Source: Paenibacillus radicis (ex Xue et al. 2023) (GTDB taxonomy: Bacteria; Bacillota; Bacilli; Paenibacillales; NBRC-103111). Taken from it: a DNA stretch of 64,000 bases. The notes below the pieces were generated by a model, which was not told the origin of the DNA, did not search any database, and worked only from the letters and a program-made list of their open reading frames with translations. Below are positions 1 through 8,670 of the stretch, piece by piece (position 1 is the stretch's first letter; the number at the start of each line of letters is the position of its first letter). The stretch lies in NCBI RefSeq assembly GCF_024722015.1, contig NZ_JANQBD010000027.1:1-64000 (forward strand), written 5' to 3'. The translations under genes and the position numbers were made by a program.

Positions 1-86
1 CTTCATGGCCGTTCGGTGGTCCCACGACCACAACTTTACCGTTGTATCCTTTTTACCAAGAGGGTGTAATCCTGCGAATGAGCGAG

Positions 87-130
87 TAAACGTGAGAAAA
101 TCCCTTAATACCGAGGGAAGTAACGGGCAG
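87..130 (+). repeat. Cassette repeat copy 1 (degenerate)
   Basis: The right motif AAGTAACGGGCAG ends at 130. It is preceded by a short hairpin (TCCCT 101-105 with AGGGA 114-118). The left motif is barely recognisable. It lies directly before the first cassette-like gene. Confidence 0.55.
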
Positions 131-208
131 TTTAGTTCCAAGAAAAGGTAATATTATTATTGTGCCGAATATTATATTTGAAATTGAACTTTAGAGAGGG
201 AGATATTA

Positions 209-703
209 ATGGATTACGGTTGGATGTCGTTAACTGATGAAGAAGAAAAAGAATTGTGGTCAAGATTTATTAAGTTATTTCATCCTAGACCAAGCAAAAC
301 AATTTTCCCTTCATATATCCCAACTCCGTTTATCCAGTATGATATATCCAATTGTTATACAGAAGAATTTATTCGAGATTTCGAAAACAAAGCTGCTTCA
401 GCATTTCAAAGTTGCACAACACCTGGGGAACATCTTTACGCTCTAGATTGGCAACATGAATGCTATTTGGTGGATGCACGAAAAGAGTTTCCTAGACATG
501 TACCTTGGAGAATCGACAACGGAGATTGGATAATCTCCATTTTTCCTGATGGCGATTATCATTTCTTTCTTGCAAGTGACTTCTCTTGGGGAATTTTAGG
601 TCATCCATGGGAAGAGTCCATAACTATCTATGGTGAAAAAATTCTAAGCTATTTCTTGAAGGAACATCCGCTGATGCTTAAGAGATTGATTAGACAAGGA
701 TAA
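209..703 (+). CDS. DUF2716 domain protein
   Basis: 164-residue soluble protein, no signal peptide or membrane segment. It matches the DUF2716 pattern as I remember it: an N-terminal W/F-rich segment, a central ALDWQHECY, then FPDGDYHFFLASDFSWG and GHPWEESITIYGE near the C-terminus. The function of this family is unknown. The ATG follows GAGAGGGAG at good spacing. It is the first of a series of small plus-strand genes each followed by one copy of the structured repeat; here the repeat begins 87 bases after the stop. Cassette membership is inferred from that arrangement. Confidence 0.8.
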   Translation: MDYGWMSLTDEEEKELWSRFIKLFHPRPSKTIFPSYIPTPFIQYDISNCYTEEFIRDFENKAASAFQSCTTPGEHLYALDWQHECYLVDARKEFPRHVPWRIDNGDWIISIFPDGDYHFFLASDFSWGILGHPWEESITIYGEKILSYFLKEHPLMLKRLIRQG

Positions 704-789
704 GATATTGGGGTTAAATTATTCAACTACCATGCAAGAACGGATTAACTTTCATGCTCTGTGGTGCAACGCAGGAGGATGCATGGATG

Positions 790-870
790 GCTAACGGGAA
801 ACGATAGCTGAATAAACAACCAGGACATGCTGCCAGCAAATGATCGACAGCTTCATTACGTTAACGGGAG
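790..870 (+). repeat. Cassette repeat copy 2
   Basis: Left motif GCTAACGGGAAACGATAGCT at 790-809, right motif CGTTAACGGGAG ending at 870. Between them is a weak stem (GCTG/CAGC around CCAGCAAATGATCGA). It follows the DUF2716 gene and precedes the next gene. Confidence 0.8.
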
Positions 871-964
871 TTATCTTCAACTACTTATTTTAAAATATGG
901 TCATAAGTGGTCAAGTCATCGAACAATTAACTCATTTTGTTATACGTAGATTGAGGTGGGATAA

Positions 965-1231
965 ATGGCTCAGTTCCAGGTTACTCAAACATTGAAGACG
1001 GGAGATGCTTTTATCATCAAAGGTATCTTGTTGGAGGGACAAATTCGTAACGGAATGGAAATTCATGTAGCCTTTAACAACTCCCTTCAGGTGACTGGAA
1101 GTATTATGGATATTAAGAAAATCAATGATCTTTATAATATTTCGATTGGATGCTCAGATAAAGATGAGATAGAACTATGGGAAATGTTGAATTTGAATGG
1201 CGATGTATTAAAAATTGCTAGTCATGATTAA
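965..1231 (+). CDS. Small protein resembling domain 2 of translational GTPases
   Basis: 88-residue soluble protein. The segment FIIKGILLEGQIRNGMEIHV resembles the beta-barrel domain 2 of EF-Tu-type GTPases (the 'G-x-I-x-x-G' strand-turn that follows 'RGTVVTG' in EF-Tu), but there is no GTPase domain. No enzymatic motif is visible and the role is unknown. The ATG follows GAGGTGGGATAA. The stop codon overlaps the start of repeat copy 3, so gene and repeat form one compact unit. The domain resemblance is inference from sequence pattern only. Confidence 0.65.
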   Translation: MAQFQVTQTLKTGDAFIIKGILLEGQIRNGMEIHVAFNNSLQVTGSIMDIKKINDLYNISIGCSDKDEIELWEMLNLNGDVLKIASHD

Positions 1232-1304
1232 GCTATCTGGGAACGATAGTGGAGGAGCTTGCTGCGTGGCAGCTCCTCGTTTTGTTTATTAAAGTAACTG
1301 GCAG
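1231..1304 (+). repeat. Cassette repeat copy 3
   Basis: 74 bp. Left motif is decayed (AGCTATCTGGGAACGATAGT). The stem pairs GAGGAGCT 1252-1259 with AGCTCCTC 1271-1278, with one unpaired T at 1260 and then GC/GC. Right motif AAAGTAACTGGCAG. It differs from copy 4 at only 6 of 74 positions. Confidence 0.85.
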
Positions 1305-1398
1305 GATAATTTAATAAAAACGGAGAAATAGTCCGTACAAACTTATGAAAGATATTAGACTGTTGCCTACCACCAAATCTACTAAATGGGAGTAAGTT

Positions 1399-1809
1399 AT
1401 GGATAATAATGAAATTGATCATCTGAAACAAGAATCTGAAATGGATGGGATAAAAGGTTGGTTATTAATATATTTAGTTGTTAATTTAGGAGTAGAGTTA
1501 CTTGGTAAGGTATATATTTTGTACGAATGGATTCAATATTATATATTTGGTTTTGATTTTTTTGTTGGAATATTCCACTTTGCTTTCCTAATTATGACGA
1601 TGCTATTGCTAATATTCACAAGAAAAAAGGTTGTGCCGAAAGTGGTTATTGCCTATGAGTCCTTAGTGATATTATCACAAATCCAAGACTATTTAGATGG
1701 AACGACAGTAAAGCTAAGTTCAATTATGATTACCGTAACTATTTCAGTTCTTTGGATATTGTATTTTATAAAGTCTAAAAGAGTAAGTAATACGTATAAC
1801 CGAGCGTAA
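1399..1809 (+). CDS. DUF2569-family membrane protein
   Basis: 136 residues with four predicted membrane segments (about 22-42, 55-75, 80-97, 105-125). The N-terminal GIKGWLLI and the C-terminal WILYFIKSKRVSNTY are typical of DUF2569, an integral membrane family of unknown function. The ATG follows GGGAGTAAGTT. The gene is AT-rich and bracketed by two nearly identical repeat copies (1231-1304 and 1845-1918), so it forms a discrete unit that could be excised by recombination between them. That last point is inference. Confidence 0.78.
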   Translation: MDNNEIDHLKQESEMDGIKGWLLIYLVVNLGVELLGKVYILYEWIQYYIFGFDFFVGIFHFAFLIMTMLLLIFTRKKVVPKVVIAYESLVILSQIQDYLDGTTVKLSSIMITVTISVLWILYFIKSKRVSNTYNRA

Positions 1810-1844
1810 TAGGGGAAGTTACAGCCCGACATCATGGTAGTTTA

Positions 1845-1918
1845 AGCTAACGGGAAACGATAGTGGAGGAGCTTGCCGCCTGGCAGCTCCTCGTTTTGTT
1901 TATTAAAGTAACGGGCAG
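1845..1918 (+). repeat. Cassette repeat copy 4 (best-preserved)
   Basis: 74 bp: left motif AGCTAACGGGAAACGATAGT, stem GAGGAGCT(T)GCC / GGCAGCTCCTC with one unpaired T at 1874, loop GCCT, then right motif AAAGTAACGGGCAG. This is the clearest model for the family. Confidence 0.9.
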
Positions 1919-1962
1919 AAGAGTTGAATTGAAGTCTACGTATCGGCTCAGTTGGAAGCATT

Positions 1963-2007
1963 GCAAAAAACAGGGGACAGACTGCCTTTGGCATCTGCCC
2001 CCTGTTT
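1963..2007 (-). terminator. Terminator of the SDR gene
   Basis: Stem AAACAGGGG / CCCCCTGTTT with a run of T on the minus strand, just after the minus-strand SDR gene. Confidence 0.75.
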
Positions 2008-2031
2008 CTTTACCTTTTGCTAATTCCAAAT

Positions 2032-2871
2032 CTAACGGTGGCTTATCGGCGTTCCTTGCGCTCCGTTCGAAACAGCTTCCCATGTCTCCCAAGTGGCTAA
2101 ACGATCAGCATAGACTCCGCGCACCAAAGGCAAGACCCCTGCGCCGACCGCAAACCGCAGAGGTGGGTCCTCGGCGTCTATGATTTGAAGAATCGCTTCG
2201 GCCGTCGCATTCGGATCGCCTCGTTCTTCTGTCGATAAACGAACGGACACCCGATTTCGAAGTTCAGCGTAGACTTCCAATCCCGTTGATGTCTTCATGG
2301 ACATGGGGCTTCCAAAGTCGGTTGCAAAGGCGCCCGGCTCGAGCAACGTGACCTTAATGCCGAAGCTTTTAACCTCTTGAGCGAGGCTATCGTGCAGTGC
2401 TTCGACTGCCCATTTGGAAGCGCAATAGAAGCCGATGAGCGGTGCCGCAACAATCCCCATGGCACTTGAGACGCCGAGAATGTGCCCGCTGCCCTGTAGT
2501 CGAAGCAGAGGCAGGGCAGCTTGGATGACACGAAGCGTACCAAAGTAATTGGCGTCAAATAGTTCGCGGACGTCGGATTCGTCAGCCTCCTCAGTCGTGC
2601 CAACCAGTGTGTAACCGGCATTGTTTAGGACGACGTCCAGCCTGCCGAAATGCTCATGAGCCTGCTGAACGACATGCTCGACCTGCTGGGAATCTGTTAC
2701 ATCGAGCGCTAGGGGGAGAACAGCATCTCCAAAACGTTCCTTAAGTTCGGCGATGCTTTCCGGTGTGCGAGCGGTCGCAGCAACCTTATCCCCGCGAGAG
2801 AGTGCGGCCTCCGCCCAAATGCGACCTAATCCGCGAGAGGCTCCTGTAATGAACCAGACTTTGTTTTCCAT
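2032..2871 (-). CDS. Short-chain dehydrogenase/reductase (SDR)
   Basis: Classical SDR. Counting from the chosen start it has the cofactor motif TGASRGLG near the N-terminus, NNAG at about residue 82, the catalytic Ser in GVSSAMG and the Tyr/Lys pair in YCASK. It oxidises or reduces a carbonyl/alcohol with NAD(P)(H); the substrate cannot be read from sequence. The ATG at 2871 follows GGAGG at good spacing; an upstream in-frame start at 2886 lies within the ribosome site and is less likely. It is divergent from the LysR-type regulator at 3031, the usual arrangement when the regulator controls the SDR. GC content is higher than in the cassette genes to its left. Confidence 0.9.
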   Translation of the reverse strand: MENKVWFITGASRGLGRIWAEAALSRGDKVAATARTPESIAELKERFGDAVLPLALDVTDSQQVEHVVQQAHEHFGRLDVVLNNAGYTLVGTTEEADESDVRELFDANYFGTLRVIQAALPLLRLQGSGHILGVSSAMGIVAAPLIGFYCASKWAVEALHDSLAQEVKSFGIKVTLLEPGAFATDFGSPMSMKTSTGLEVYAELRNRVSVRLSTEERGDPNATAEAILQIIDAEDPPLRFAVGAGVLPLVRGVYADRLATWETWEAVSNGAQGTPISHR

Positions 2872-3030
2872 AGTATTTTCCTCCAATACAGTTCCTGTGT
2901 GTAGTATTTTTAAAGCTTCTGTTTTCTCTTTCGTTCTTCTCTAATGTTACGGCTTAGCAGCTTGATACGGAATTTCAAATAAGTTAGCATGGTATTAACA
3001 TGGTTTATGCAAAAGGAGGGGCCTGCCTGA

Positions 3031-3939
3031 ATGATTGAGCAACTGAAGACGTTTGTTCAAGTGGCGGAGTCCGGAAGCTTTTCTAAGGCAGCCGAAAAGC
3101 TTTTTATTTCTTCAACCGCTGTGATGAAGCAAATGAATTTGTTGGAAAAGCAAGCCGGAGTCCCACTTTTTATCCGTACCAACCACGGTGTCAGCCTCAC
3201 AAAGGCAGGAACAGCTTTTATCAAAGATGCGGAATATATGCTGCAGTATTTTCAAGAATCTCTTATCCGCATGCATCACTCCGCACAGGCCAATCGGCAT
3301 ATTGTTCGGGTGGGTACTTCTATGCTTAACCCCTGTAAGGTTTTGATTGATTTGTGGAATGGAATTAGCGACCTATACCCTCAATTCGGAATAAACATCG
3401 TTCATTTCGAAGATGACGCACATACACTCCCTACCACTTACCGCATGATTGGCCAATCGCTCGATATCATTGCGGGGCCATTTCTTACAGATAACTTGAA
3501 GGATTACTACCGTGTGCTTGAACTGGGGAGTTACCGCGTTTGCTTTGCCGTATCTCGGCAACATAGGCTGGCTTCAAGAAAAACACTATTTGTCAAAGAT
3601 TTGTATGGGGAAAGATTGGCTGTAGTGAATGGTGGGAATAGTGCCATCATTCATGACATACGTGATTTCCTGAAAATGAAACATCCTCAAATACAAATTA
3701 AGGATGTTCCGCGTCTCTATGATCTTGATGTGTTTAATCGCTGCGAGGAAAGTAATACGGTTATGTTAACATTGTAGGCGTGGGCAGACATTCATCCATC
3801 CTTGGTGACGATCCCTAGTGATTTAGATTTCGCAGTTCCATATGGTTTAATATATCCATTACATCCATCCAAGGAAGTTGGTCAATTCTTAGAAATCATA
3901 AAAGAAATGCAAGGTAATGTTTTACCTAAGGTTGAGTGA
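3031..3939 (+). pseudogene. LysR-family regulator with an in-frame TAG
   Basis: N-terminal winged HTH (LKTFVQVAESGSFSKAAEKLF) and a substrate-binding domain in one frame. Codon 249 (3775-3777) is TAG, after which the same frame continues for a further 53 codons (…AWADIHPSLVTIPSDL…PLHPSKEVGQFLEII…) to a TGA at 3937-3939. That tail is the normal C-terminal end of a LysR effector domain, so the full-length product would be about 302 residues and the TAG cuts off the last sixth. A single base change (for example GAG to TAG) would explain it. It probably once controlled the divergent SDR. It is either a recent pseudogene, a truncated but DNA-binding regulator, or a sequencing error. Confidence 0.8.
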
Positions 3940-4027
3940 TGTCGAGGTGCACTGTGTAAAAGACTGTTTTCGTCAAAGGTTTACCAAGATAAATATGAAC
4001 GTTGGTGAGCAGGGAGACACAAAGTAA

Positions 4028-4046
4028 GTTCAACTAACGGAAAAAA
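4028..4046 (+). repeat. Cassette repeat copy 5 (right motif only)
   Basis: GTTCAACTAACGG followed by A-run; the right half of the repeat placed immediately upstream of the GNAT gene, with the left half and hairpin missing. Confidence 0.5.
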
Positions 4047-4086
4047 AGAGTAAAGAAGTTCTATCCACGAGAGAGGGGAATGCTTA

Positions 4087-4551
4087 TTGCTGCAGACATA
4101 CATTAGATCAGACCAGGATCAATTGGAAGAGTTTATGAAAACTATGTATGTTTCCAGAGGATATGTCTTTGATCCTGAAGGATCGCATTCAGATATTAGA
4201 AGTATTGAACTGCTATATTTTGAGACGGGAGGCGGATTCTGGTTATTGAAGGAAGAACAGAGCGTTATTGGGACTATTGGTTTAAAGGGTATTGATTCTG
4301 AAAACAGAATTGGTGAAATAAAGAGGTTCTTCGTCTTACCTGAATATCAAGATAAGGGTTACGGCAAAAGCATGATGAGCCAAATAATAGAAATTGCAAG
4401 ACAAGCTGGATTAATGAAGCTGAGGTTGGACACTGAGAAACAATCTTATAAAGCGATGTCAGTGTTTCGAAGTTTTGGCTTTTATGAGATACCAAAATAC
4501 AATGATAATGATATTGTTGAAATATTTATGGAATTATCCATTGTGTCATAA
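4087..4551 (+). CDS. GNAT family N-acetyltransferase
   Basis: 154 residues. A GNAT core is visible: the IGEIKRFFVLPEYQDKGYGKSMMSQII segment carries the acetyl-CoA-binding motif A (Q/R-x-x-G-x-G/A, here QDKGYGK), followed by MKLRLDTEKQSYKAMSVFRSFGFYE, the usual motif B. It transfers an acetyl group from acetyl-CoA to an unknown amine acceptor. The TTG start follows GAGAGGGG. Repeat copy 6 begins about 22 bases after the stop, so it looks like another single-gene cassette. Confidence 0.88.
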   Translation: MLQTYIRSDQDQLEEFMKTMYVSRGYVFDPEGSHSDIRSIELLYFETGGGFWLLKEEQSVIGTIGLKGIDSENRIGEIKRFFVLPEYQDKGYGKSMMSQIIEIARQAGLMKLRLDTEKQSYKAMSVFRSFGFYEIPKYNDNDIVEIFMELSIVS

Positions 4552-4573
4552 CGAATTCAATCAATATACGTTC

Positions 4574-4652
4574 AGCTAACGAGAAATGTTTGTTCAATAA
4601 GAAACCAGGACGAGGCTGCCGGCATGAATCGGCAGCCTCGTTGAACGGGCAG
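4574..4652 (+). repeat. Cassette repeat copy 6
   Basis: Left motif AGCTAACGAGAAATGTTTGTTC; perfect 11-bp stem CGAGGCTGCCG 4611-4621 / CGGCAGCCTCG 4630-4640; right motif TTGAACGGGCAG. GTTCAA and TTGAAC also form an outer pairing. Confidence 0.88.
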
Positions 4653-4798
4653 GATAATGAGGTAATAAAATGGAATATAACGGTGATAAAAAAATCTCTT
4701 GCTTGCTTTTAGATACAGTCAGTTCAAATATATTATGTTATCAAAAAACCAGTGGTTTAGAATAGATTGCTATATATGGTGGTGAACATCACTCTGTC

Positions 4799-5122
4799 AT
4801 GACTATTAATAAGAAAAGTTCAAGATCTATATTAATTGATATTGAATCGTACAACTGGACGATTTCTCCTGATAGCGGTTATATTGTTTTTGTTGCTGAA
4901 CATGCACAAATTAAAGGACGTAGAATAGAAGTTTATATTACATCTGAAGTGAATTCATACTGGACAAATTTTCCTAAAGTTAATGAAATGAATATAAAAG
5001 TTATTAAACCACATGATGTTAAAAATATTATTAATCAGGCATTAATAAAAGGATGGGATCCAAAGGTAAAAGGTAAACCTATGGTATTTGATTTGGAGGG
5101 TGAATTTATTATTAAGAGATAA
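4799..5122 (+). CDS. Hypothetical protein (cassette-like)
   Basis: 107 residues, soluble, very AT-rich coding. I recognise no family. Visible features are an early ILIDIESYNWTISPDSGYIVFV segment predicted as beta strands and a C-terminal basic end. The start is uncertain because only a weak GGTGGTG lies upstream. Repeat copy 7 follows about 49 bases downstream. Confidence 0.6.
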   Translation: MTINKKSSRSILIDIESYNWTISPDSGYIVFVAEHAQIKGRRIEVYITSEVNSYWTNFPKVNEMNIKVIKPHDVKNIINQALIKGWDPKVKGKPMVFDLEGEFIIKR

Positions 5123-5171
5123 GTCATACTATGGGCATCGGATAAATCACGCTTTGGGGCGTTCGATCATT

Positions 5172-5236
5172 AAGCTAACGGAACACGATAGTTCAATATA
5201 AAGTTCCGCATATTATACATGACTAATATGCGGAAC
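5172..5236 (+). repeat. Cassette repeat copy 7 (no right motif)
   Basis: Left motif AGCTAACGGAACACGATAGTTC and a perfect 12-bp stem GTTCCGCATATT 5203-5214 / AATATGCGGAAC 5225-5236. No recognisable right motif follows. Confidence 0.8.
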
Positions 5237-5889
5237 CCTTTATTATGACTGAAATTTATAAATTTAGGTCTTGATAAATTCGGAAAATAAAGTTATAGAC
5301 TGTCACGTCGGCGGCCAGCTGCACGAAGAAGTTGTGGTTCGGGAAGCACCGGTTAACGTGATCGGTTAGCCGGCAGCGGCCAGTTGCCGCGGCGAAGCCG
5401 TGTCTCGTGCTCCTGGCTGTACTTCCGGAAGCGCTGGTTCAGTGCGATCGGTTAGCCAGCCGACCAGCGAAGGTGCAGTTGGCTTGCCAATCTAATACTT
5501 TATTTTCTTTGGACAGTTACGTACAATGCGCATGCGTTATTAGTCAAAAGCTTATTTATGATAGGCTGACGAATCTAGTTCCCCTCAAATTATTTTTGAG
5601 GGGAACTTTGTATCGAGAAATTTTTCTTTAATAATAAATTGTTTAATTCATAATAAACTCATTCAAAACACGCCAGCACTCGTCCGGAGCCAGGATCAAA
5701 GAAAGGTTTGCATCAGTAGTTAAGCAAAGTGCGGACGATGCTTTGCTATGTCTTCTTAATGCTTTTTAAACAACTTTATATTCAATAACAGGCGTATAGC
5801 TCATTATAGAATAAGGGTTTGTACAACCAGTTTTAAATAGCTTATGTTCAGGCAACAAAATTATAATGGGGGAGGGCGGCTTGTTGGTT
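5237..5889. other. Gene-free stretch with GC-rich imperfect repeats
   Basis: No convincing coding sequence. Positions about 5300-5480 are unusually GC-rich and hold two imperfect copies of a GATCGGTTAGCC(A/G)GC segment about 100 bases apart. A perfect hairpin lies at 5578-5606. The open frame at 5407 shows no protein-like features and is treated as chance. Confidence 0.6.
5578..5606 (+). terminator. Hairpin, possible terminator
   Basis: Perfect 12-bp stem GTTCCCCTCAAA / TTTGAGGGGAAC. The following T-run is short, so termination is uncertain. Confidence 0.5.
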
Positions 5890-6759
5890 TCATTCGTGAA
5901 TACCGTGCTTTTCGTATAGACGCATTGCATTTTCTTTGAGTTCATCCCATACTTCAATTGCTTTTTTTACAGCTTCTACGCCTTCATTAAAACCTTTATG
6001 ATACGGTATATCTCGATAATTATGAACTTCCATTTCAGTGCCCCACATTAACACATGACCAACACTACGCTGCGTATCGGGATCCGAAATTGCAGAAAAA
6101 TGATATGACGCGATATTAACTTGAGCAACAAAGTCCCAAAACAAACGCTCAAGAAGTAAGTCGTAAAATGGGCCGCCGTGTATCTCGAATCCTCCTAGAG
6201 TATCGTAGAACAATGACCAACCGTCGTGGCCTCTACCAACAGGGAATGAGGTGTTATCCCTTTTTTTGAGTTCCAAAATAATATCATTAATTGAAATCAT
6301 CATCTTATATTCTTGGGTTGCCATCTCTTTGACCACTTGATACTGGTACTTTGGATTAGCTTTTTCCATTTTTTCACGAGTAAGCTTTTCCAAGCTTTGC
6401 ATCAAGTTTAGAAGGAATTGGGAATGTTTTATGCCTATTGTAATTAATACAATACCCAAACCCAGAATTGTAGCAACATCCCCGATCTTCGCCAGAACAT
6501 CTTTGTATTCATCGCTGACCTGTGGGTTGAGTAAAGGCGGCAGTAGAATAAAGAAAGCAACCAAGGCGCTGATTATTGCGCTAAAAATGTTTAGATGTTT
6601 GTAGCGCATTTGTTCCAGTAGGTCTTTTACTGAAATAAAAACTGCGGAAACTGAAAAGGCGACGACAGCAATTGTATTCAAGGTATAGCCGCACGCCCGG
6701 ACTATTGCTGCAAACGAATAAACAATACCTATCCAAAAAGTAAGATTGAATCCTCCCAA
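5890..6759 (-). CDS. Hypothetical membrane protein
   Basis: Not recognised. The N-terminal half has membrane segments (roughly FWIGIVYSFAAIV, LNTIAVVAFSVSAVFISV, IFSAIISALVAFFILL, VATILGLGIVLITIGI), followed by a soluble C-terminal region of about 150 residues with acidic and aromatic content. The frame is open to 6819, but the only good ribosome site (AGGAGG) fits a TTG start at 6759. It stands on the minus strand against the surrounding cassette genes and has no repeat attached. Confidence 0.65.
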   Translation of the reverse strand: MGGFNLTFWIGIVYSFAAIVRACGYTLNTIAVVAFSVSAVFISVKDLLEQMRYKHLNIFSAIISALVAFFILLPPLLNPQVSDEYKDVLAKIGDVATILGLGIVLITIGIKHSQFLLNLMQSLEKLTREKMEKANPKYQYQVVKEMATQEYKMMISINDIILELKKRDNTSFPVGRGHDGWSLFYDTLGGFEIHGGPFYDLLLERLFWDFVAQVNIASYHFSAISDPDTQRSVGHVLMWGTEMEVHNYRDIPYHKGFNEGVEAVKKAIEVWDELKENAMRLYEKHGIHE

Positions 6760-7212
6760 ATCGAAATCCTCCTGAAATAAAATCTGCGAGTGATCGGCAA
6801 AATATAACACAAACAACAAATTATATTAAAAAAAAGTGCGGTGACCCCAATCGGCGAGGAAGTACACAGGGATAATTGTTCGCCGTTTGCAACGTTGTGA
6901 CATCTAGCAAGCTATCTAAGTTGTGAATGCTGGACGCGTATATTCACCTCAGAACGATTTGTCTGCTATTTTCGGGATTGATGGCGTCGCTGTTGAAGCA
7001 AAATACATGCCAAAAGCTGCCGGCATAACCGGAGCTTTTTTATCGTTAAAGAAGAGAGAAAACCAAACAACTTCTTGTCTTTTATCGATAGTTATTCTTG
7101 TCCTCCGATGTCCAGTGTCACTAGGTGGATTGTGGCCGATGTAATGAATATCGAAGTAGAGAAATAATATGTTTTTGAAATCAGTGATTTCGAATATTAT
7201 TGCAATAGAAGG
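6760..7212. other. Gene-poor stretch
   Basis: No supportable gene. A hairpin with T-run at 7012-7041 suggests the remains of a plus-strand transcription unit. The region ends in repeat copy 8. Confidence 0.5.
7012..7041 (+). terminator. Rho-independent terminator
   Basis: AAAAGCT-G-CCGG, 5-base loop, CCGG-AGCTTTTTT. Confidence 0.65.
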
Positions 7213-7276
7213 CTAAGCTAACGCAAAACGTTTGTTGAAGAGGCAGATGAAGGCTGCCATTTGGAGAGGTGGCAGC
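7213..7276 (+). repeat. Cassette repeat copy 8 (no right motif)
   Basis: Left motif TAAGCTAACGCAAAACGTTTGTTG and stem GCTGCCA 7253-7259 / TGGCAGC 7270-7276. No gene of cassette type remains directly upstream. Confidence 0.7.
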
Positions 7277-7414
7277 TGATTATATCTGGAAAATTTCAAT
7301 GATTGACTTGAATTTAGTGACCCTTGATTTTGAAATTTGACATTACATTAAAAGCTAAGGTGCCAGCAAACAATCAACGGATTTATCAATGCGGGATATA
7401 GGGGCATACATTTC

Positions 7415-8245
7415 CTATCTTTTTACTCCCCAGGTGAGATCCAATATGATCGGGGGGTAGTAAATCGGATTCATCCAATCATACTCCCCGTCGATCTTCA
7501 AGGTGCCAAGTACAATTTCGCCTCGTTCGTCTGTTTGTAACGCCCACTTTCCGGAGTACACCGTTTCCCCAAAATATTTAGTAACATAGTCTTGAGCAGT
7601 GTTAAAATCAAATGTGCGCGATAGTGATAAATCAACTTGCTGACACATCCAATCGTATTTCTCCTCTGCTTGTTTCCAAGAAAACTCCGAGTTCCAGATT
7701 TCAAGCAACTGGCACCCTTGAATAGAGCGACTTAATATCTCCATTAGTTGGTCAGAGACGTAAACATAGGGCAGAAATGTTTCTCTATTCGGTAATTTCA
7801 CTTTAAACATATGTTGATTCATGAGCCTTTCTTCAACCAATGATAAGGAATACTCATCATACACGGCTATGTCATCTCTGATGTATCTTTTGACTTTGGA
7901 GTTGATTGGGTCAATGCAATCCAAGATATTCAGCACATGAAGAATATAATATTCTTCTCCTGAGAACTCCGTTTTTAAAGGCAGGAATTCAATATTATCA
8001 GTAATATGTTGAACTAAAATTTGTTTGGTTGCCTTGCTAATAGCCAAAGCACCATTGAACCTACCTAATATGTCGGATGGTTTGCCTTTATCAACAATAT
8101 TCACGTTCACGGCTGACCATTCTTTAGAGAGTGGCTGCTTTTTTGATAACATGGCATTTACTTTGCTATAGTCTTCATCATCAGCAAATTCCAAATTATT
8201 GAATGAAGGATGATAGTCTAGTAACCAAATTTTCAGTTGAGTCAC
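7415..8245 (-). CDS. Imm11/DUF1629-like immunity family protein
   Basis: 276 residues, cytosolic. An N-terminal 'KIWLLDYHPSFNNLEF' opening, a central KPSDILGRFNGALAISKATKQIL segment, and YYILHVLNILDCID match the layout of Imm11/DUF1629 immunity proteins from polymorphic toxin systems (typically 'F…FVVSEKV…L' in the middle). Known family members neutralise a cognate toxin, but no toxin gene is visible nearby. The GTG at 8245 sits against the ribosome site AGAGGA; a CTG at 8236 would be better spaced. Family assignment is by pattern memory and moderately sure. Confidence 0.62.
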   Translation of the reverse strand: MTQLKIWLLDYHPSFNNLEFADDEDYSKVNAMLSKKQPLSKEWSAVNVNIVDKGKPSDILGRFNGALAISKATKQILVQHITDNIEFLPLKTEFSGEEYYILHVLNILDCIDPINSKVKRYIRDDIAVYDEYSLSLVEERLMNQHMFKVKLPNRETFLPYVYVSDQLMEILSRSIQGCQLLEIWNSEFSWKQAEEKYDWMCQQVDLSLSRTFDFNTAQDYVTKYFGETVYSGKWALQTDERGEIVLGTLKIDGEYDWMNPIYYPPIILDLTWGVKR

Positions 8246-8670
8246 TCCTCTGCGTGTGTTTCATTTTGATATGCCTAGCCAATTCGCAGCCTCCATAAGA
8301 ACGGTCAAACCAGCAACCACCAAAGGCTTACGACTGACAAAAAATTCATGTATGCTCATGCCCAGCTATGCTAAGCTCCTGTATGTGCCTTCTTCCAATG
8401 ATATATTAATTGTTAATAGTTTACAATTAGTTATTTAGCTAAATAACGACGATCAGCTGCCGTCTTCTCAATTTAAGGGCAGTATTGCTGAATATCAAAA
8501 TATAGGTAAATTTAGTTTAAATAGTATCAAATATAGACATTCACGAAAGCAAATTTTTTGATGTTTCTGATAAAAAAATATGAGGTGATGCAGTATCGAA
8601 TGGATCGGTATTTGGATCGGTAATACACGATTTGCCTGGGTGGGCGGCTCTTTTTTTTGCTCAGTGATAA
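8246..8670. other. No gene seen
   Basis: AT-rich sequence with only short open frames lacking ribosome sites. Nothing supportable. Confidence 0.5.

Noticed and set aside
1..105. A minus-strand protein-like frame (RDFLTFTRSFAGLHPLGKKD…) at the window edge
   Set aside because: Too short and cut by the window start, with no start codon or ribosome site and part of it lying in repeat copy 1.
5407..5631. A 74-codon open frame
   Set aside because: Lies in GC-rich imperfect repeats and a hairpin; no ribosome site or recognisable protein features.
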